NCBI GenBank assembly: GCA_015680685.1 | Contig: MNCI01022139.1 | Location: forward strand, 21,393 to 85,392 | DNA from: Gnetum montanum | Lineage: Eukaryota; Streptophyta; Gnetopsida; Gnetales; Gnetaceae | DNA: 64,000 bases | Reading direction: 5' to 3' | Part shown: positions 10,641 to 23,227 of the stretch, piece after piece | Numbering within the stretch: position 1 is the first letter of the stretch | Layout of the letters: every line of letters begins with the position of its first letter | Notes under the pieces: model-generated | Seen by the model: only the letters and a program-made list of their open reading frames with translations | The model's database searches: none | Told to the model about the DNA's origin: nothing | Program-made: the position numbers and the translations under genes

Positions 10641-11930
10641 TTAAATATCTTGAAAAATACAAAGAGTTTTGTTAGGAAATTGGTGTTCATAGAGAGCTAG
10701 AAAAGCTATGAACATGGTAAAAACATTAGAAGAGGGCTTTGAAGTTCACAAAATTAGAGAAGTTGATTTGGAAAATGAAATTTTGGAGAAAAATGACTTA
10801 AGGAGTGCATAGTTGGATGCATGAATTGGGTGCATGAAATATTTGATCACCAAAATGCCTAAGGATAAGGAGCTTAACTAACCTAACCAAGAGATATGCA
10901 AGTAGGTCCTTCCCATAGCAGGGTCATGCTCTTTTTGCCCTCACATAACCTCAACTAGGGAGTTTGTGGGCCCCATAGTTGATTAATGGTGATAAAAAGT
11001 TAAGGACCAAATTCAGAAGAATCTACCTAGGAATTTTAACACTTCAAACTAAGACATTGAATAAGAACATGGACAACTTATAGTGAGGTGAGTTATGGAA
11101 AGCATGATGGATGAGAGAGAAAATTGAATGGAATTCCTAATAGTGGACACATGAAGTCCCTTGTGGATTCTATGGTTAAATGACCCGATAGAGTTCATCC
11201 TTAGTCCATATCAAAACCAACCACTTTCAATGAGTTTGCATTGCCACTTTGAGACCAGACCACCCTCTTGAGACATAATAATGCTCCCACAGATCAATCA
11301 TCATTCCTTATTTGAGAAGAAAAGAGAAGCAAAAGTGAGAAAGGGCCTTAGTTAGAGGGAACCTTTAGGCATGGGTAACATGTCTTTCTAATCCCATAAC
11401 TAGTGCTTGTAGCTTGTTATTTTTTTTGGATTTTATGTTTTTATGGATTTATTTGGATGGGAACCACACCATGCAAAGACTTATTAACTTCCTATTATTG
11501 GTCAACATGGAATGATAAGAAAATGATAAGAAATCCATAAAAACATAATTACACTCAAGAAGTAGAAAGGCACAAAGAGTATTGAATTCCTTTGAAGTCA
11601 CACTCTTTTCAAACCTTTAAAACTTTCCCATGTTTGGAAAGTACCAATGTCACAAGTTTGTTAAAGTTTCATTAATGAAAAAGGAACCTCATACTTCCAA
11701 AATCAAGAAGGCCATAAAGTTTGTGGATGGATGGATGATGTGGACTCATTGCTTATTCCATGAAAAAGAAACTTTGTCTTAGTAATTAGTCATCAAAATT
11801 CAAAAATAGAAACCAGGCATTAGAAATCAAAAACATTAAGTACAAACCACTATTAGCAAATAGCTGTAACATCACTGTGTCTTGTTAGCAACAAAGCAAT
11901 GTATTAGAAAACAATAAAAATTCACACAAA
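10641..11930 (-). other. 3' UTR of D1 between integrase and ORF3
   Basis: This non-coding sequence is homologous to 16330-17700, 58320-59630 and (reversed) 1560-2500. Markers are the run atgcaagtaggtccttccc (10898-10916) and accacaccatgcaaagac (near 11470). No conserved reading frame was seen. Confidence 0.65.
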
Positions 11931-12100
11931 AAGAAAGTCAAAAATAAAAGAAATTTGAAAATATTCAAGAAAGATAAAACATGCTAATGATGTTTTAAAA
12001 CAAAAATTTAAAAAAATAACAAAGTGTAAAACAAAAAGATGTAAAAACAAAGAAAGTGTAATACAAAAAAGCATAAAACAAAAAAGTAGAAAAACTGAGG
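11931..12100 (-). repeat. T-rich tract after integrase (D1)
   Basis: Degenerate copies of ttttgttttacaa on the minus strand, the same tract as 1358-1530, 21385-21450, 42295-42350 and 59630-59790. It directly follows the conserved end of the polyprotein (EMAIHANH). Confidence 0.6.
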
Positions 12101-13340
12101 AGCCACTAATATGGTTAGCATGGATGGCCATCTCATCCTTGACTAACTTGAAAGGAGGAGATTTGGAAGATTGAGTGAGGTTGTCCATTCGATGAGGTGT
12201 TGCTTGCACTAGCTTTCTTAGGCTTGCGGAAAGGTTTAATTTGTTGCATGTTCACTAGTTGTTTCTTTTTTGGGCTCTCAAGTTTGTAGATCAACATGGC
12301 CCTAGAAGGAAAGGTTTCATAAATGATATAAGGCCCTTCCCACAATGTTTGAAACTTAGTCTTTTGAGGTATGTGTGTGGGGTTTTAGTAAAGGACCTTG
12401 TCTTTAGGTTGAAATTTGAATTTCCTTATTCTAAGGTCATGACACTTTTTGTTGAATGCTTTGTGCACTTCATTCAAGGATAGGGCTACTAATCGATTCT
12501 CATCTAGCACATTAAGGTTGATCAATCTTTCTTTTTGTGCTAGGATAAGGTTAAGATGAAAGTCATAAGCTATTGAAAGTATACAAAGCTCAAATTGAAT
12601 TAAAAGAGTTGGTAATTTCTTGTACACTAACTCATAGGGAGAGTAGCTTATAGGGACTTTCCATGTTAAGAATTATGCTCAAAGGGCATCATTAAGTTTT
12701 GTGCTCCAGTCTCTCCTATATTTGCTTAATTTTTTGGTTAAGATTTTGGTGATCTCCCTATTGGTAACCTTTTGTTGACCATTGGCTTGGGGTTGGTAGG
12801 GTGTTGTTAGTTTATGTTCAATCCTCAAGTGTTGTAAGAATTTGTGAAACGTAGAACCTGTAAAATGAGTATTGTTGTTAGAAATTAGTGCACATGGCAT
12901 ACCAAACCTACTTACAACATTCTATTATACAAATCGAGTAGCAGTGGAAGATGTACAGTCAGTGACGACTGCTGCTTTTGCCCATTTTGTACAATAGTTA
13001 ACAACGACTATCATGTACACCTTTCCATTTGACATGGACATAATGGAACCCATGAAGTTTATGTACCAAATGTTGAAGGGTTCTAATGGTTGGATCCACT
13101 ATTGATATCCCTCCATTTGAGCGGTCATCCCACCATCTCATTGACAGCATTCACAAGAGTAGACGAGTTGGTGAGCATCGTTGAAAATTAGTGGCTAGTA
13201 ATACCTTACCATCAGGATCTTAATGGTTGTGCATCTCCCTACATAGTGACCCCCACAAGGAGCCTCATGAATGTCTTAGAGGATGTGTAGTTGATCAACA
13301 TTAGGAACACACAAATGAACTAGGCCATTGGTGCACACCT
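12101..13340 (-). pseudogene. Integrase (D1)
   Basis: The integrase would join element cDNA to the chromosome. From right to left: the His/Cys zinc region (CGGHYVGRC...YYWPLIFN...CECCQ), the catalytic core and the C-terminal part (FQPKDKVLY, LWEGPYIIYE, LINM-type end QLVNMQQIKPF). The three catalytic acids are all replaced: the first Asp is Asn (YINFMGS), the second is Asn (LISNNNTHF, near 12885), and the Glu is Lys (ANGQQKVTNREI, near 12780). There are also frameshifts and stops, so it is inactive. Confidence 0.8.
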
Positions 13341-14900
13341 TGTAAAGATGTCTATTAATCTCCATGAAGCATTTGGCCTGATGAAGAAACTGTTATTTCT
13401 TCTGATGATCCAATTCTTGTGGCATCTCTTGAGTGAGAAGATAAGTGAGGATGCCATCATACCATGTAGGTTCATCAGGTACTTGTTCATTTATTGCATC
13501 GTGAATGAGGAGTTCATCAAGAAATTGATTAGAGAGTAGGCTCTCCTCTTTTTTATCCCATTGTAACTAAGACAAGTGGTCAGCAACCACGTTCTCAGTT
13601 CCCTTTCGATCTATCATTGGAAAATTGAACTCCTACAAGATCACCAGCCACTATATGACATAAAGGCTCATTGTCAGCTTATTGATGAGGAAGCAAATGA
13701 CACTATGATTTGTATGCACAAACACCTTGTATCCAAGCACATAGTGCTTGAATATTTCCAAGGCATACACCACTGTCATTAGCTCTTTCTTCATTATGGT
13801 GTAGTTAACTTGTGCACTCATAAAGCTTTGGTTTGCACAGTGGATATACTACGGACATTTTTGATTATCCAATTATGTAGACACAACTCCCAAGGCATAG
13901 TTGGATGTGTCCATCATGATGTGAAATGGATGGGACCAATCAAGTTTTCATAGAATTAGAGTTTCTACAAGATTCTTCTTAAGCTACTAGAATGGGTTTT
14001 CACATTCCTTGATCCATATGAATGGAGCATATTTCTTTTTAAGCTCAACTAACCATTTGGTGATCTTAGAGAAATTCTCTATGAATTGCCGATAGTAGCC
14101 AGTGTGCCCAAGGAGTGACCAGACATCTTTAATGGTTTTTGGTTGGTAGGTTATTCCATGGATGACCCTAATCTTTGTAGGATCCACCTCAATCCCTACT
14201 TGTGAGATTTTGTGTCCTAAAATAATGCCCTCTTGGACCATTAGATGGCTCTTTTGTTAATTGAGCTAAAGATTAGTCTCCACGCACCTCTTAAGCACTT
14301 GCTCAAGGTGGTCTAGGGCTTTCTCAAATGTAGCATCATAAGTGAAGAAGTCATCCATGATGACTTCCACCTTGCTACAAATATGCTACTGAAAAAATAC
14401 TTAGGACAAGGTGTTGGAATGTTGCATGGGTATTGCACAGAGCAAAAGACATTTATTTATATGCCAAAGTCCCCTAGGGACCTATGAATGTTGTTTTGGC
14501 CTAATCCTTTGGCACAATTTGAATATTATTATAGCCACTATAACCATCTAGAAAGCTATAGTAGAAATGCCCAGAGATAATATAGAGCACTTGGTCCACA
14601 AATGGCAATGGGAAATGATCTTTGTAGGTTGCCATGTTCAATAGCCTAAAATAAATATAGACCCACCACGTGCCATCTTTCTTTGGTACAATTACAAATG
14701 GGTTAACCCAATCACTATCTATGATTGGATAGATGAACCCTACCTTGAAGAGTTGTTTAATTTTCTCTTTGATGATCTACTTCAATTTGGGATTCAGCTA
14801 TTGTTATGGCTACCTCTTTGGGTTGATGGAAGGATCAATATAGATGTCATGTTGGCATATCCTAGGATCAATCCTAGTGAGTTTAGCAGCTTCTTTTTTT
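13341..14900 (-). pseudogene. Reverse transcriptase and RNase H (D1)
   Basis: RT lies on the right. Its N-terminal part reads DWVNPFVIVPKKDGT (about 14730-14690), followed by DGYSGYN near 14545. The catalytic box is IMDDF (about 14355). Then come EGIILGHKISQVGIEVD (14241 leftward) and SLLGHTGYYRQFIENFSK. RNase H follows, ending with the connection MIDRKGTENVVADHLS near 13590. Frameshifts and TAG/TAA stops are frequent, many where Trp or Gln is expected. Confidence 0.8.
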
Positions 14901-15690
14901 GTTTAGGGGTAAGGTTGGCATTGATTATTACTAGATTGCCATTGTTTAGGAATGCATACTCCATGCTGGCAAGTAGAGTTTTCAACTCTAAGGGCTCCTA
15001 TTTAAAATTATTAGGGATTTCTAACTTTTCCCAATAAGTGTCATTAGGTTCATCATCAAAGAGTTGGCCATGAACTTGCTCTAGTTCATCCATGACTTTA
15101 ACATAGGCACATGTTAAGCTCTTAGTTTCTTATATGCAAAGTGTGTTACTTTTAGGATGAGTTGTTAGCCACTAGGTTTCCTCTTGTTTTGTGGTTGTTG
15201 CATATAGGGTCTTTTGGATTTTAGATTCATCTACACACTGTCTGCATGGTTTTATTGATGTGCTTTTGATAGACCAGAACTTCTACACACAGTTTCACTT
15301 TGTATTGCTGTATGCGATGCATGGAACTCTCTTATTCTTAATCTTTCCACATGCATTTTTCTTAAAAATTTCTAGGGAAAGATCTCTGATGCTCATTTGC
15401 ACATCAACAAAGCTCAACCAAGCCCTTCCCATAATGATTATAAATTCCTCCTTATAGTTATTAACCTTGATCACTAGGAAATAGACAGGGTAGGACCACT
15501 CATAGATAATGATCACAATATCCTTCACTAATTCCAAAGGAACAGTGATGGACTGATCTGTTAATTCTAAATGAATGTTGCTTTTCTTAAGAAGAGGTAG
15601 GTTCCAGGATTTGTATATTTTGTGAGAAATCAAATTAACACTCAAACCTGAATCAAGAAGAGCCTTTCATAGCTTATTTCTAGTAATATG
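14901..15690 (-). pseudogene. Protease and linker to RT (D1)
   Basis: The catalytic motif reads LLDSGLSVNLIS near 15650, so the catalytic Asp-Ser-Gly is kept. The flap and end read VPLELVKDIVIIIYEWSY and IIMGRAWLS (15430-15400). The protease part 15645-15295 is open, the longest intact protease frame among the D elements. The linker includes MKTLLASMEYAFLNNGNLVIINANL, the segment before RT. Confidence 0.75.
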
Positions 15691-16310
15691 TAAGTAGATG
15701 AGGGCACTTCAAGGATTAGCTCTTTTCCTGGGAAGGTTGCCATCCTTGATCCAATCAAATACAATGTGAATTAACATGATTCTGTAGACATTGGGAGGCA
15801 TTTTCTTTGAAAGAAATAGATGCAGAGGATGAAGGAGACATAGGGCAACCAACTGCATGAGTCGATGATGTCTTTGTAGGGCTATTAGTTTAAAAGAATG
15901 GTCTTTTTCTAGGTTTGGGTTTTGAACCACTTAGCAGAGGAATTAGTTGTAGGTTAATGACCTTGGTAGCATTATGTTGCTACAGCTATGCAAGAATTTC
16001 ATCCTACATGGATGGAGCAAGTAGTAATTGGGTTGAGGGTGGAGGGACATGTCGAGAAGGATGAGGAGAGTATTGATGAAATGGGGATTCCCCTTTGGGA
16101 GATGGAGAATGAGCTTTGTAGTACTCCAAAGGGTTAACTGGAAGAGTCACACAATGACATGGGTTGCTAAACATTGTACCCATATGGATTTGGCTATTTG
16201 TAAGGGTACTGTTGCCTTGGTGGTGGCATCCCCCATGACTATGTGTGCTACCACTACTGATACTTCTCATATGATTATGGTGGAGCTTCACTTGGATAAG
16301 AAGCTTGTTA
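15691..16310 (-). pseudogene. gag C-terminal region (D1)
   Basis: The Pro/His/Ser-rich tail (HQYSPHPSRHVPPPSTQLL, near 16070) and the segment DWIKDGNLPRKRANP (about 15750) lead into protease, as in B1 (DWIKVGHLPRKL). It ends at the boundary with D2, so the zinc knuckle and gag N-terminus are missing. Confidence 0.65.
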
Positions 16311-16440
16311 TCACAAGGAATATTGAAAAGAGGGTAAGAAATTCAGAGAAGCGGTACGTTAAGTAAGAGAAGCGGTACATAAAATTCAGAAAAAGGTTAA
16401 CACAAGGAATATTGAAAAGAGGGTATAGAAATTCATAACA
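16295..16440. other. D1/D2 junction with a short tandem duplication
   Basis: D1 gag gives way to the 3' UTR of D2 with no LTR between them. The junction carries two copies of acaaggaatattgaaaagag (16313-16332 and 16401-16420) and a repeated agagaagcggtac. D3 has one related copy near 58340. This is the mark of illegitimate or unequal recombination that removed the 5' end of D1 and the 3' LTR of D2. Confidence 0.5.
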
Positions 16441-17803
16441 ATAAAAAGAAAGTATTCACTAAAAATAGTTGTGAAGGTGTGCACAATTGGATGACATTGA
16501 TGGGGTAAATAAATAAAAATAATTCAACTGTAAAAATGTTTAAGGTTAAAGAACTTAACTTAACCAAATCAAAAGATATGCAAGTGGGTCCTCCCCAAAG
16601 TAGGCACAGGCCTTTTATGCCCTTGCATAACTTCAAACCAAGGAGTCTGTGGGCTCCGTGGATGATTAATGGTTATGGAAGGTTAAGTACAAAAACCCAA
16701 AAGTAACTGACTGAGAATCTTGACACATCAAACTAGAATATAGAATCAAAACATGAAATTGATAGTCAAGTGAGGCATGAAAAGCATAAATGGATGAGAG
16801 AGAGAATGGAATGGAGTTCCTAATTATGGTCACATGAAGTCCCTTGTGGAGTTTGCAATTAAATGACTTGGTAGGATCCATTTTTAGTCTAGACCAAAAC
16901 TAACCACTTTCAGTCACTTAGCATTGACATTTTAAGACTAGTCCATCCCCTAAGACACAAGAATGCTTTCAAAAAATAACCACCATTCCAAATTGGAGAA
17001 GAAGTAGGAAGTGAGAAAGGGTCTTAGTTAAATGAGATAAGACAAGTCCCATAACCAGTGCTTGTAGCCCTTTTATTTAGTCTAAGGGGTGTGTTTTGAA
17101 TTTCCATATTATTTATTTATTTAAAAGTGGAAACCACACCAAGCAAATACCCATGTGTTTTCGCATTTATTTTGTCCAAGGGATGTGCTTTGAATCCTCA
17201 TCTCTCTTTTTTTTTGGGTGCAAGGATGAGGACCACACCATGTAAGGACTTATTTGACTTCCTGTTGTTGAATGACATGGAATGATGAGAAGTTCATGAA
17301 AACACCCCCATACATAGGAAAATGGAAAAGCATGAAGAACACTACGTCCCTTTGAAGCCACACCCTATTTGAACCTTTGATTCCTTCCCAATTTCTAAAA
17401 TTACACAAGTCACAAATTTATTAAGGTTGTATTAATGAAAAAGGGATTACATGTTTCCAAAACAAGGAAAACCATAGAGTGTGTGAATGGGTGGATGATG
17501 TGGACTCACTACCTATTACATGAAAAGAAACGATGTCCTAGTTGTTAGTAATGACATTCAAAGTCAGAAACTAGACATCAACAATCAAATCACAATTGAT
17601 ACATATCCCATTGGGTAACACATTACCATTGTACTTGGCACTTTATTAGCAAAAGTAGTAGATAATTACACCAAACATAAGAAAATATAAAACAAAGTAA
17701 AATATTATTTAAGAAATATTAAATATACTAATGATGGTGTAAAACAAAAAATTTAGAAAAGATCAATAAGTTGAAAAATAAAACAAAAAGATGTAAAACA
17801 AAG
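16330..17803 (-). other. 3' UTR of D2
   Basis: Non-coding; homologous to 10641-11900 and 58320-59630. Markers are gatatgcaagtgggtcctcc (16574-16593) and the accacacca motifs (17136, 17231). Small open frames here have no counterpart in the other copies. Confidence 0.65.
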
Positions 17804-17808
17804 AATAT
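17804..17808. other. Target-site duplication of B2, left copy
   Basis: aatat directly before the LTR start. The same five bases stand at 42286-42290 directly after the LTR end. This proves that B2, with C inside it, inserted as one unit into D2. Confidence 0.9.
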
Positions 17809-18046
17809 TGATGAGACGTGATATCGCATGCACCACGATATCGCTTACGCGATATCACGTACGCGATATTGCGGCCATCACGATATTGCGTCGTCCCCTG
17901 CGATATCGCATACGCGATATCACAGTTTGCCGCCAAATCTATAAATAAGAGGCGACACTCCCCTCATTTCTAATCCTAGGCTAGAAGTAGCGAAGCTCTG
18001 GCGGATTGATCACCCCAAAGATAGAATATTTTCCATGTGCCCATAG
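17809..18046 (+). repeat. 5' LTR of B2, first 238 bp before the gap
   Basis: It starts TGATGAG. Its U3 has at least six GATAT(C/T) palindromic cores in 17818-17930, more than the 3' copies show, then the TATA box near 17939. The rest lies in the N gap. Confidence 0.8.
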
Positions 18047-18648
18047 NNNNNNNNNNNNNNNNNNNNNNNNNNNNNNNNNNNNNNNNNNNNNNNNNNNNNN
18101 NNNNNNNNNNNNNNNNNNNNNNNNNNNNNNNNNNNNNNNNNNNNNNNNNNNNNNNNNNNNNNNNNNNNNNNNNNNNNNNNNNNNNNNNNNNNNNNNNNNN
18201 NNNNNNNNNNNNNNNNNNNNNNNNNNNNNNNNNNNNNNNNNNNNNNNNNNNNNNNNNNNNNNNNNNNNNNNNNNNNNNNNNNNNNNNNNNNNNNNNNNNN
18301 NNNNNNNNNNNNNNNNNNNNNNNNNNNNNNNNNNNNNNNNNNNNNNNNNNNNNNNNNNNNNNNNNNNNNNNNNNNNNNNNNNNNNNNNNNNNNNNNNNNN
18401 NNNNNNNNNNNNNNNNNNNNNNNNNNNNNNNNNNNNNNNNNNNNNNNNNNNNNNNNNNNNNNNNNNNNNNNNNNNNNNNNNNNNNNNNNNNNNNNNNNNN
18501 NNNNNNNNNNNNNNNNNNNNNNNNNNNNNNNNNNNNNNNNNNNNNNNNNNNNNNNNNNNNNNNNNNNNNNNNNNNNNNNNNNNNNNNNNNNNNNNNNNNN
18601 NNNNNNNNNNNNNNNNNNNNNNNNNNNNNNNNNNNNNNNNNNNNNNNN
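18047..18648. other. Assembly gap (602 N)
   Basis: A run of N. By comparison with B1 (3479 to the gag ATG at 4395) the gap should hold the rest of the 5' LTR and the primer site, nearer 880 bases than 602. Open frames through the N run are artefacts. Confidence 0.95.
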
Positions 18649-18686
18649 AAAAATTATATAACGGTGAAATTAGCACACCGATCAAA

Positions 18687-20828
18687 ATGCCTTCTTCTCA
18701 TAAGAGCAACTCACCACCTAAGGACAACACATGAGACAGTCGGCAAGATAAAAAACATAACCAAAATCAGCCAAGTCCTAAACAATATAGGATGACATAT
18801 ACTCATCCCGATGAGTATATTCCTAACTTTACTTTTTTTCTCCATCAGGACGAACAACTACGGTGGAGAGATTTGCAAGGTAACATTGTGTTACCGCTAG
18901 ATCGATTAATCTCTTGCATGCTTTTCCGTGCCTTGGTACAGATTGGCATGTAAGAGCATTTTGTGGAATACGTTGTGGAAGATTTTGACGTGAGGGATTA
19001 TTATCCCACAGATGCCCAACGTATGAGAGACTTAAGGCAGGAGAGTCAACATGCTTTTTTGAAGGGCAAAGCCCTGCACGTCCTTAGCGAAATAGGAGAT
19101 GAGGAACCCTTTATCATGGATTCTTTAGCAAAGGATGTTCCCCCTCCTAACGATGGTGAGGAGGATGAGTATCAGAACCTATGATCAACGATACATATCC
19201 CTGGTTCTGATGCCCGTGAATACCAGCTGTTCATAGAAGGAACAACCACTCATGCTAAGGACAGACACTTTGATCGTCACAACGATCGGGGCTGTAGCAG
19301 CCGAAAAGAAGGTAAGAAACATCGTCATGGTGATGGTTCCCCTTCTTCTTCCCCTTCTTCACATCACTCACCATCTCCTTCCACATCTGGGCATAGCCAC
19401 CATGAACATAAAGGTGAGGATAAAAGTAAAAAGGATGAAAGACCTCGACTGGAAAGTTGAGAGAAAGGACAAGGGTAAGGACATAGGGAGAGTAGGGAAC
19501 AACGCAGACATCACAGGCATCATGAAAGAGACGATCATGACGAATCCCTACTCGCAACCCGAAGTATGCTTGACATTACAGAGGCAGTTAGGATTCCCAC
19601 AAGGAATTTAAAGGATAACCGGATCAAACGATTAGACATGCACAACATCCCATGGTTTAAAGAGCAAGTAGCAAATGAAGAGGGTGAGCTACGAAAAAGG
19701 GAAAGTACAGAAGAGTACAACCGTGATCCCTCCCTTCGGAAGAAGGGAGTGAGATTTTGTGATGAAGAGGATGAGTCACCAATCGAAGAATTGGTGAATC
19801 GAAAAACTTTGTCGATCCAAAAGTTAACAACCGAGGTATTAGCCAAAGTAGATCAAATGTGGGATTCCTTAGACTCAAGAATTGAAACAGTCTTAAAAAT
19901 TGTAGAAGAGTCTAAGGTTGAACAAAGTAGTAACAAAGGTAAGAAAAAGTGGAGAGATTTAGGCCTTGCACATAACAAGGGTAAGGGAAAAATCACTAAC
20001 TTCGATGTGGTTGAGGATTCTGATTCAGACAATGACGGTGGATGTGGGATCTGCCATTATGACCATCCTAAGGGATGTTGCCCCATTATNGATGGATGTG
20101 GGATCTGCCATTATGACCATCCTAAGGGATGTTGCCCTATTATCTCACATCTACAGGAGTTTGGGGTGTATGCGCTTAACCCAAGACTCAACCAACGGCA
20201 AACACCTTGCAGGTTACCTTATCCACAAAGTAACCCAAGGCAGTTCCAACAACCCTTAACATATTATCCAAGTGGAACTCCGCCACAGCCCATCGGACAA
20301 CATCAGCAGTGGCAATACCCATAGTCATGGGGGATGCCACCGCTAATACAACAGTACCCTTACTGGTAGGCCGATCCTTATGGTTATTATGTGCAGCAAC
20401 CAATTTCTCCAAGTGACTCTATGGATTACACAACCCCCAACCGTCACTACCAAGCTCAGGAGTACTTCAGAAGGACTCCTTCTCCTCCAGGGGATACTCC
20501 ATACCCACGCCATCCTCCTAATCCATCTGCACCTCTTCCACCAGGAGTAGTTCCCATAACACCTCCTGCTCTAACAATGCAAGGGGAACTTCCTCCACAA
20601 CCGCAGCAACGTCACGCTGCGAGAGCTGTAAATATCCAACCTGCTGCTGGTTCTCACAACTGTAAAAAGAGAAGACCTTACTTCAGAACCAAAAGCCCAG
20701 ATAAACTCTCGCAACAACAAGCTATTGAGGCCATGTACACTCCTCTACCATTTAACACTTCGAAGCACCCTTTAGTCCAACAAAGCGTAATGCATATGGT
20801 TATGTTAACACATACTGTAATCGACTAG
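18687..20828 (+). pseudogene. gag (B2)
   Basis: This is the structural polyprotein that packages element RNA. The ATG at 18687 gives MPSSHKSNSPPK, and one frame runs to 20828 with only a few stops. The N-terminal block reads THPDEYIPNFTFFLHQDEQLRWRDL (18800-18870 region). A basic region with IPTRNLKDNRIKRLDMHNIP follows (19590-19650), then an acidic stretch, a CCHC-like zinc knuckle CGICHYDHPKGC (spacing C-x2-C-x3-H-x3-C, about 20043-20078) and the Pro/Gln-rich tail. The knuckle is duplicated around the N at 20090; the duplication is probably an assembly artefact. It is the best-preserved gag of this family here. Confidence 0.85.
20038..20143 (+). other. Single-N joint with flanking duplication (B2 gag)
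   Basis: The N at 20090 separates two nearly identical 50-bp copies of the zinc-knuckle segment (one base differs). This is most likely an unmerged contig overlap. Confidence 0.75.
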
Positions 20829-21260
20829 ATCAAGGTANTTGGTGTTTGAAGTGAACAATAATGAAGGGGACTTCCCGATTATAATGGGAAGGGCATGGCT
20901 AAGTACAGTAGATGCATGGCTTAGGATCCGTGATCTTTCCTTGGAAATCTCTAAGATAAACATATGTGGAAAGATCGAGAAGAGGAAAGTTCCATGCATC
21001 ACATACAGTGATTCATCGGGTGATGACATGGAGAAAATACCTCCATGTAACAGGTGTGCCCAGGAAACATTGAAATAAAGATTCCTGTATGTAGCAACCA
21101 CACAACCAGTAGAAGACACCTCGTGGTTGACAGCTAGAAGGAGCAGAAAAATATGCATGGAACAAACTGAGGAAACCCATGCCAGTAACGAAGGCATATA
21201 CACATTGAAATATGAGGGTCGCCAACTTCCACCACTTAACCTAAGAACATCAGGTGGGAG
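20829..21260 (+). pseudogene. Protease remnant and linker (B2), catalytic part missing at a single N
   Basis: After gag the sequence jumps at the N (20838) to VFEVNNNEGDFPIIMGRAWLS. Compared with B1, about 280 bp are missing, including the DSGSG catalytic motif and first flap. The C-terminal half of protease and the linker RFLYVATTQPVEDTSWL remain. The loss may be an assembly gap and not a true deletion. Confidence 0.7.
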
Positions 21261-22780
21261 AAGTTGGGCACTTTTATAAAATTCAAACAAATGCTCATTA
21301 TTTCGGATCTCTCGCTTACAACTCAGTCATGGGGGAGATGGCCACCTATGCTAACCATATGGGGCCCTCAGTTCTTTTAAGTTTTTGTTTTACAAATTTC
21401 TTTGACTTTTCTAGTTTTTTGTTTTACAACATCGTTATACTTTTTCATTTTGTGTGTGTGTGTGATCCACCCTGTAAGTTTGTCCCATAATAAGTGTTCT
21501 TCATGATGGTATGAACTATTTTCATATTGATTGCTACTGTTTGGTTTTTACCTTTAAGTCACAATGTTGATACTAAGGTATGTTTCTTCTGATATGGCAG
21601 GCAATGAGTTCACTTCATCCATCCATCCACCAATTTCTATGGTTTCTCTCAGCTTGGGAATGTACATTCCTTTTCTAATAAGAACTTTAATGAATCGGTG
21701 ATTGAGGATTTCTCAAACTAAGGAAGGACTCAAGGATTAAAAAGGGTGTGACTTCAAAGGAACTTGATGCTTTTGTGTTGGTCATTCTCTTGGGTGCTTG
21801 AATGTTTCTTCTTGAGTTTTTTGTCGTTCCGATGTTACTCAATTATCAAAAGCTGAGACAATAAAAATAAGAAGTCTTTGCATGGTGTGGTTCTCAAGCA
21901 TAAAAACACAAAACCCAAAAAAAAAACCAAGTGAGAATTCAAAGCACACCCCTTAGACGAATAAACTTGGGCTACAAGCACTGGTTATAGAACCGAAAGT
22001 GTTCCCTCTAATTAAGGCCCTTTTCGCTTCCCATTCTATCCTTTGTTTCGTCGGACTGGTGGTGGCTCTTGGAGCGTGCATTCTTGTTGCCCAAGTGGAT
22101 GGTTTAACCGAATGCGTTGATGCGAAGTCACTGGATGTGATTGGTTTGAGGCTGGAGTTGGAATGAGATTTACCAAGTCACATTAATCATCAAACACACA
22201 AGGGGCTGTACACCACCTTGTTCTTGGGATTCCATTCCATTTCTCTTCTCTCCATCCTTCTCTCCATTGTTCACCTCATTACCGATCGTATCATTGGTGT
22301 ATATATTTTGGTCGATGCATTGTCTTCTTTTTGATAAATTCTTGTGGTTAAGACTTTAACTCTTGTTCCAAATGACATTTCCAGGGCCTATGGACTCTTT
22401 GAATGTGGGTTTGTCAGGGCATTAAGGGCATGAGCCTGCTTGGGGAGGACCCACTGACATTTGGAGTGGAGCCATGCTAGAAGCAGTGATGCAAGGATCA
22501 AGATCGATGATGCACTTACGGATGGACAACGAAGGTGCAATTTTGGCATTGGTAGCAGCAACACTTCTTTCTCTCTCTCTTTCTTAGTTACCAACAAAGG
22601 CCTGATGTCATTGTAATAAGGTGTTTACCCTTGTTGTCATGAACACCAGTTTTGTCAAGTCTTGTAATAATGATCCATTCACATGTCATTCTATTAGTTC
22701 CATTCCCCTCAATAATTCCATACCTACCTGATATTATTGTAAGGAACTCGAGGATGAGTTTTCATTCAGTCATGGGGGTA
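21261..22780 (+). other. Deletion junction, T-rich tract, 3' UTR and polypurine tract of B2
   Basis: The pol deletion joins at about 21276-21300, in the same words as B1. The T-rich tract is shorter (21385-21450). The 3' UTR parallels 1560-3290 but lacks the roughly 430-bp stretch 2555-2990 of B1. The polypurine tract is agtcatgggggta at 22768-22780. Nothing coding was seen. Confidence 0.75.
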
Positions 22781-23227
22781 TGATGAGACGCGATATCGCA
22801 TGCACTGTGATATCGCGTAAGCGATATCATGGTCCACCGCCAAATTTATAAATAAGAGGCGGCACTCCCCTCATTTCTAATCCTAGGCTAGAAGTAGCGA
22901 TGCTCTGGTGGATTGATCACCCCAGAGATAGAATATTTTCCATGTGCCTGCAGTAGGAGTCCCCAAATGAACGGATCTTTATTCGAGCAACTTTGTACCT
23001 GAATGCAAGTTGTGTACGGCAATAAAGACGAGCTTTGTGGATAAACCTTGCAGTACATGGATAGGTTTTATTACATGTTATTTTTACCTATTGTTAGCAC
23101 GGCATGAGTACGACTTGGTTACAAGAATTGATGAATGTGTACGGCTAACTAAGGAATCGGCTACTCATCGCAATTAGATTCTCTCACCCTTATCTCCTAG
23201 AATGCGGGATGAGTACGACTTAATTAC
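22781..23227 (+). repeat. 3' LTR of B2, left piece (447 bp)
   Basis: It starts TGATGAGACGCGATATCGC and has a TATA box at 22845-22856. It breaks off after gagtacgacttaattac; the last five bases, attac (23223-23227), are the left TSD of element C. Confidence 0.85.

Larger units (their letters stand above)
6128..16310 (-). mobile_element. Element D1: Athila-like Ty3/gypsy element, gag N-terminus and 5' LTR lost
   Basis: Read right to left: gag C-terminus, protease, RT, RNase H, integrase, T-rich tract, 3' UTR, an internal promoter-like module, an extra ORF, polypurine tract and 3' LTR. The extra ORF after pol, the motif GHKISQVGIEVD in RT and the tRNA-Asp-type primer site of its sister D2 point to the Athila lineage; this is inference from family knowledge. 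The element is cut at about 16.31 kb, where the 3' UTR of D2 begins. Confidence 0.75.

Noticed and set aside
17981-18795. Long open frames through the N gap
   Set aside because: The codons are N; only a few residues at the ends are real.
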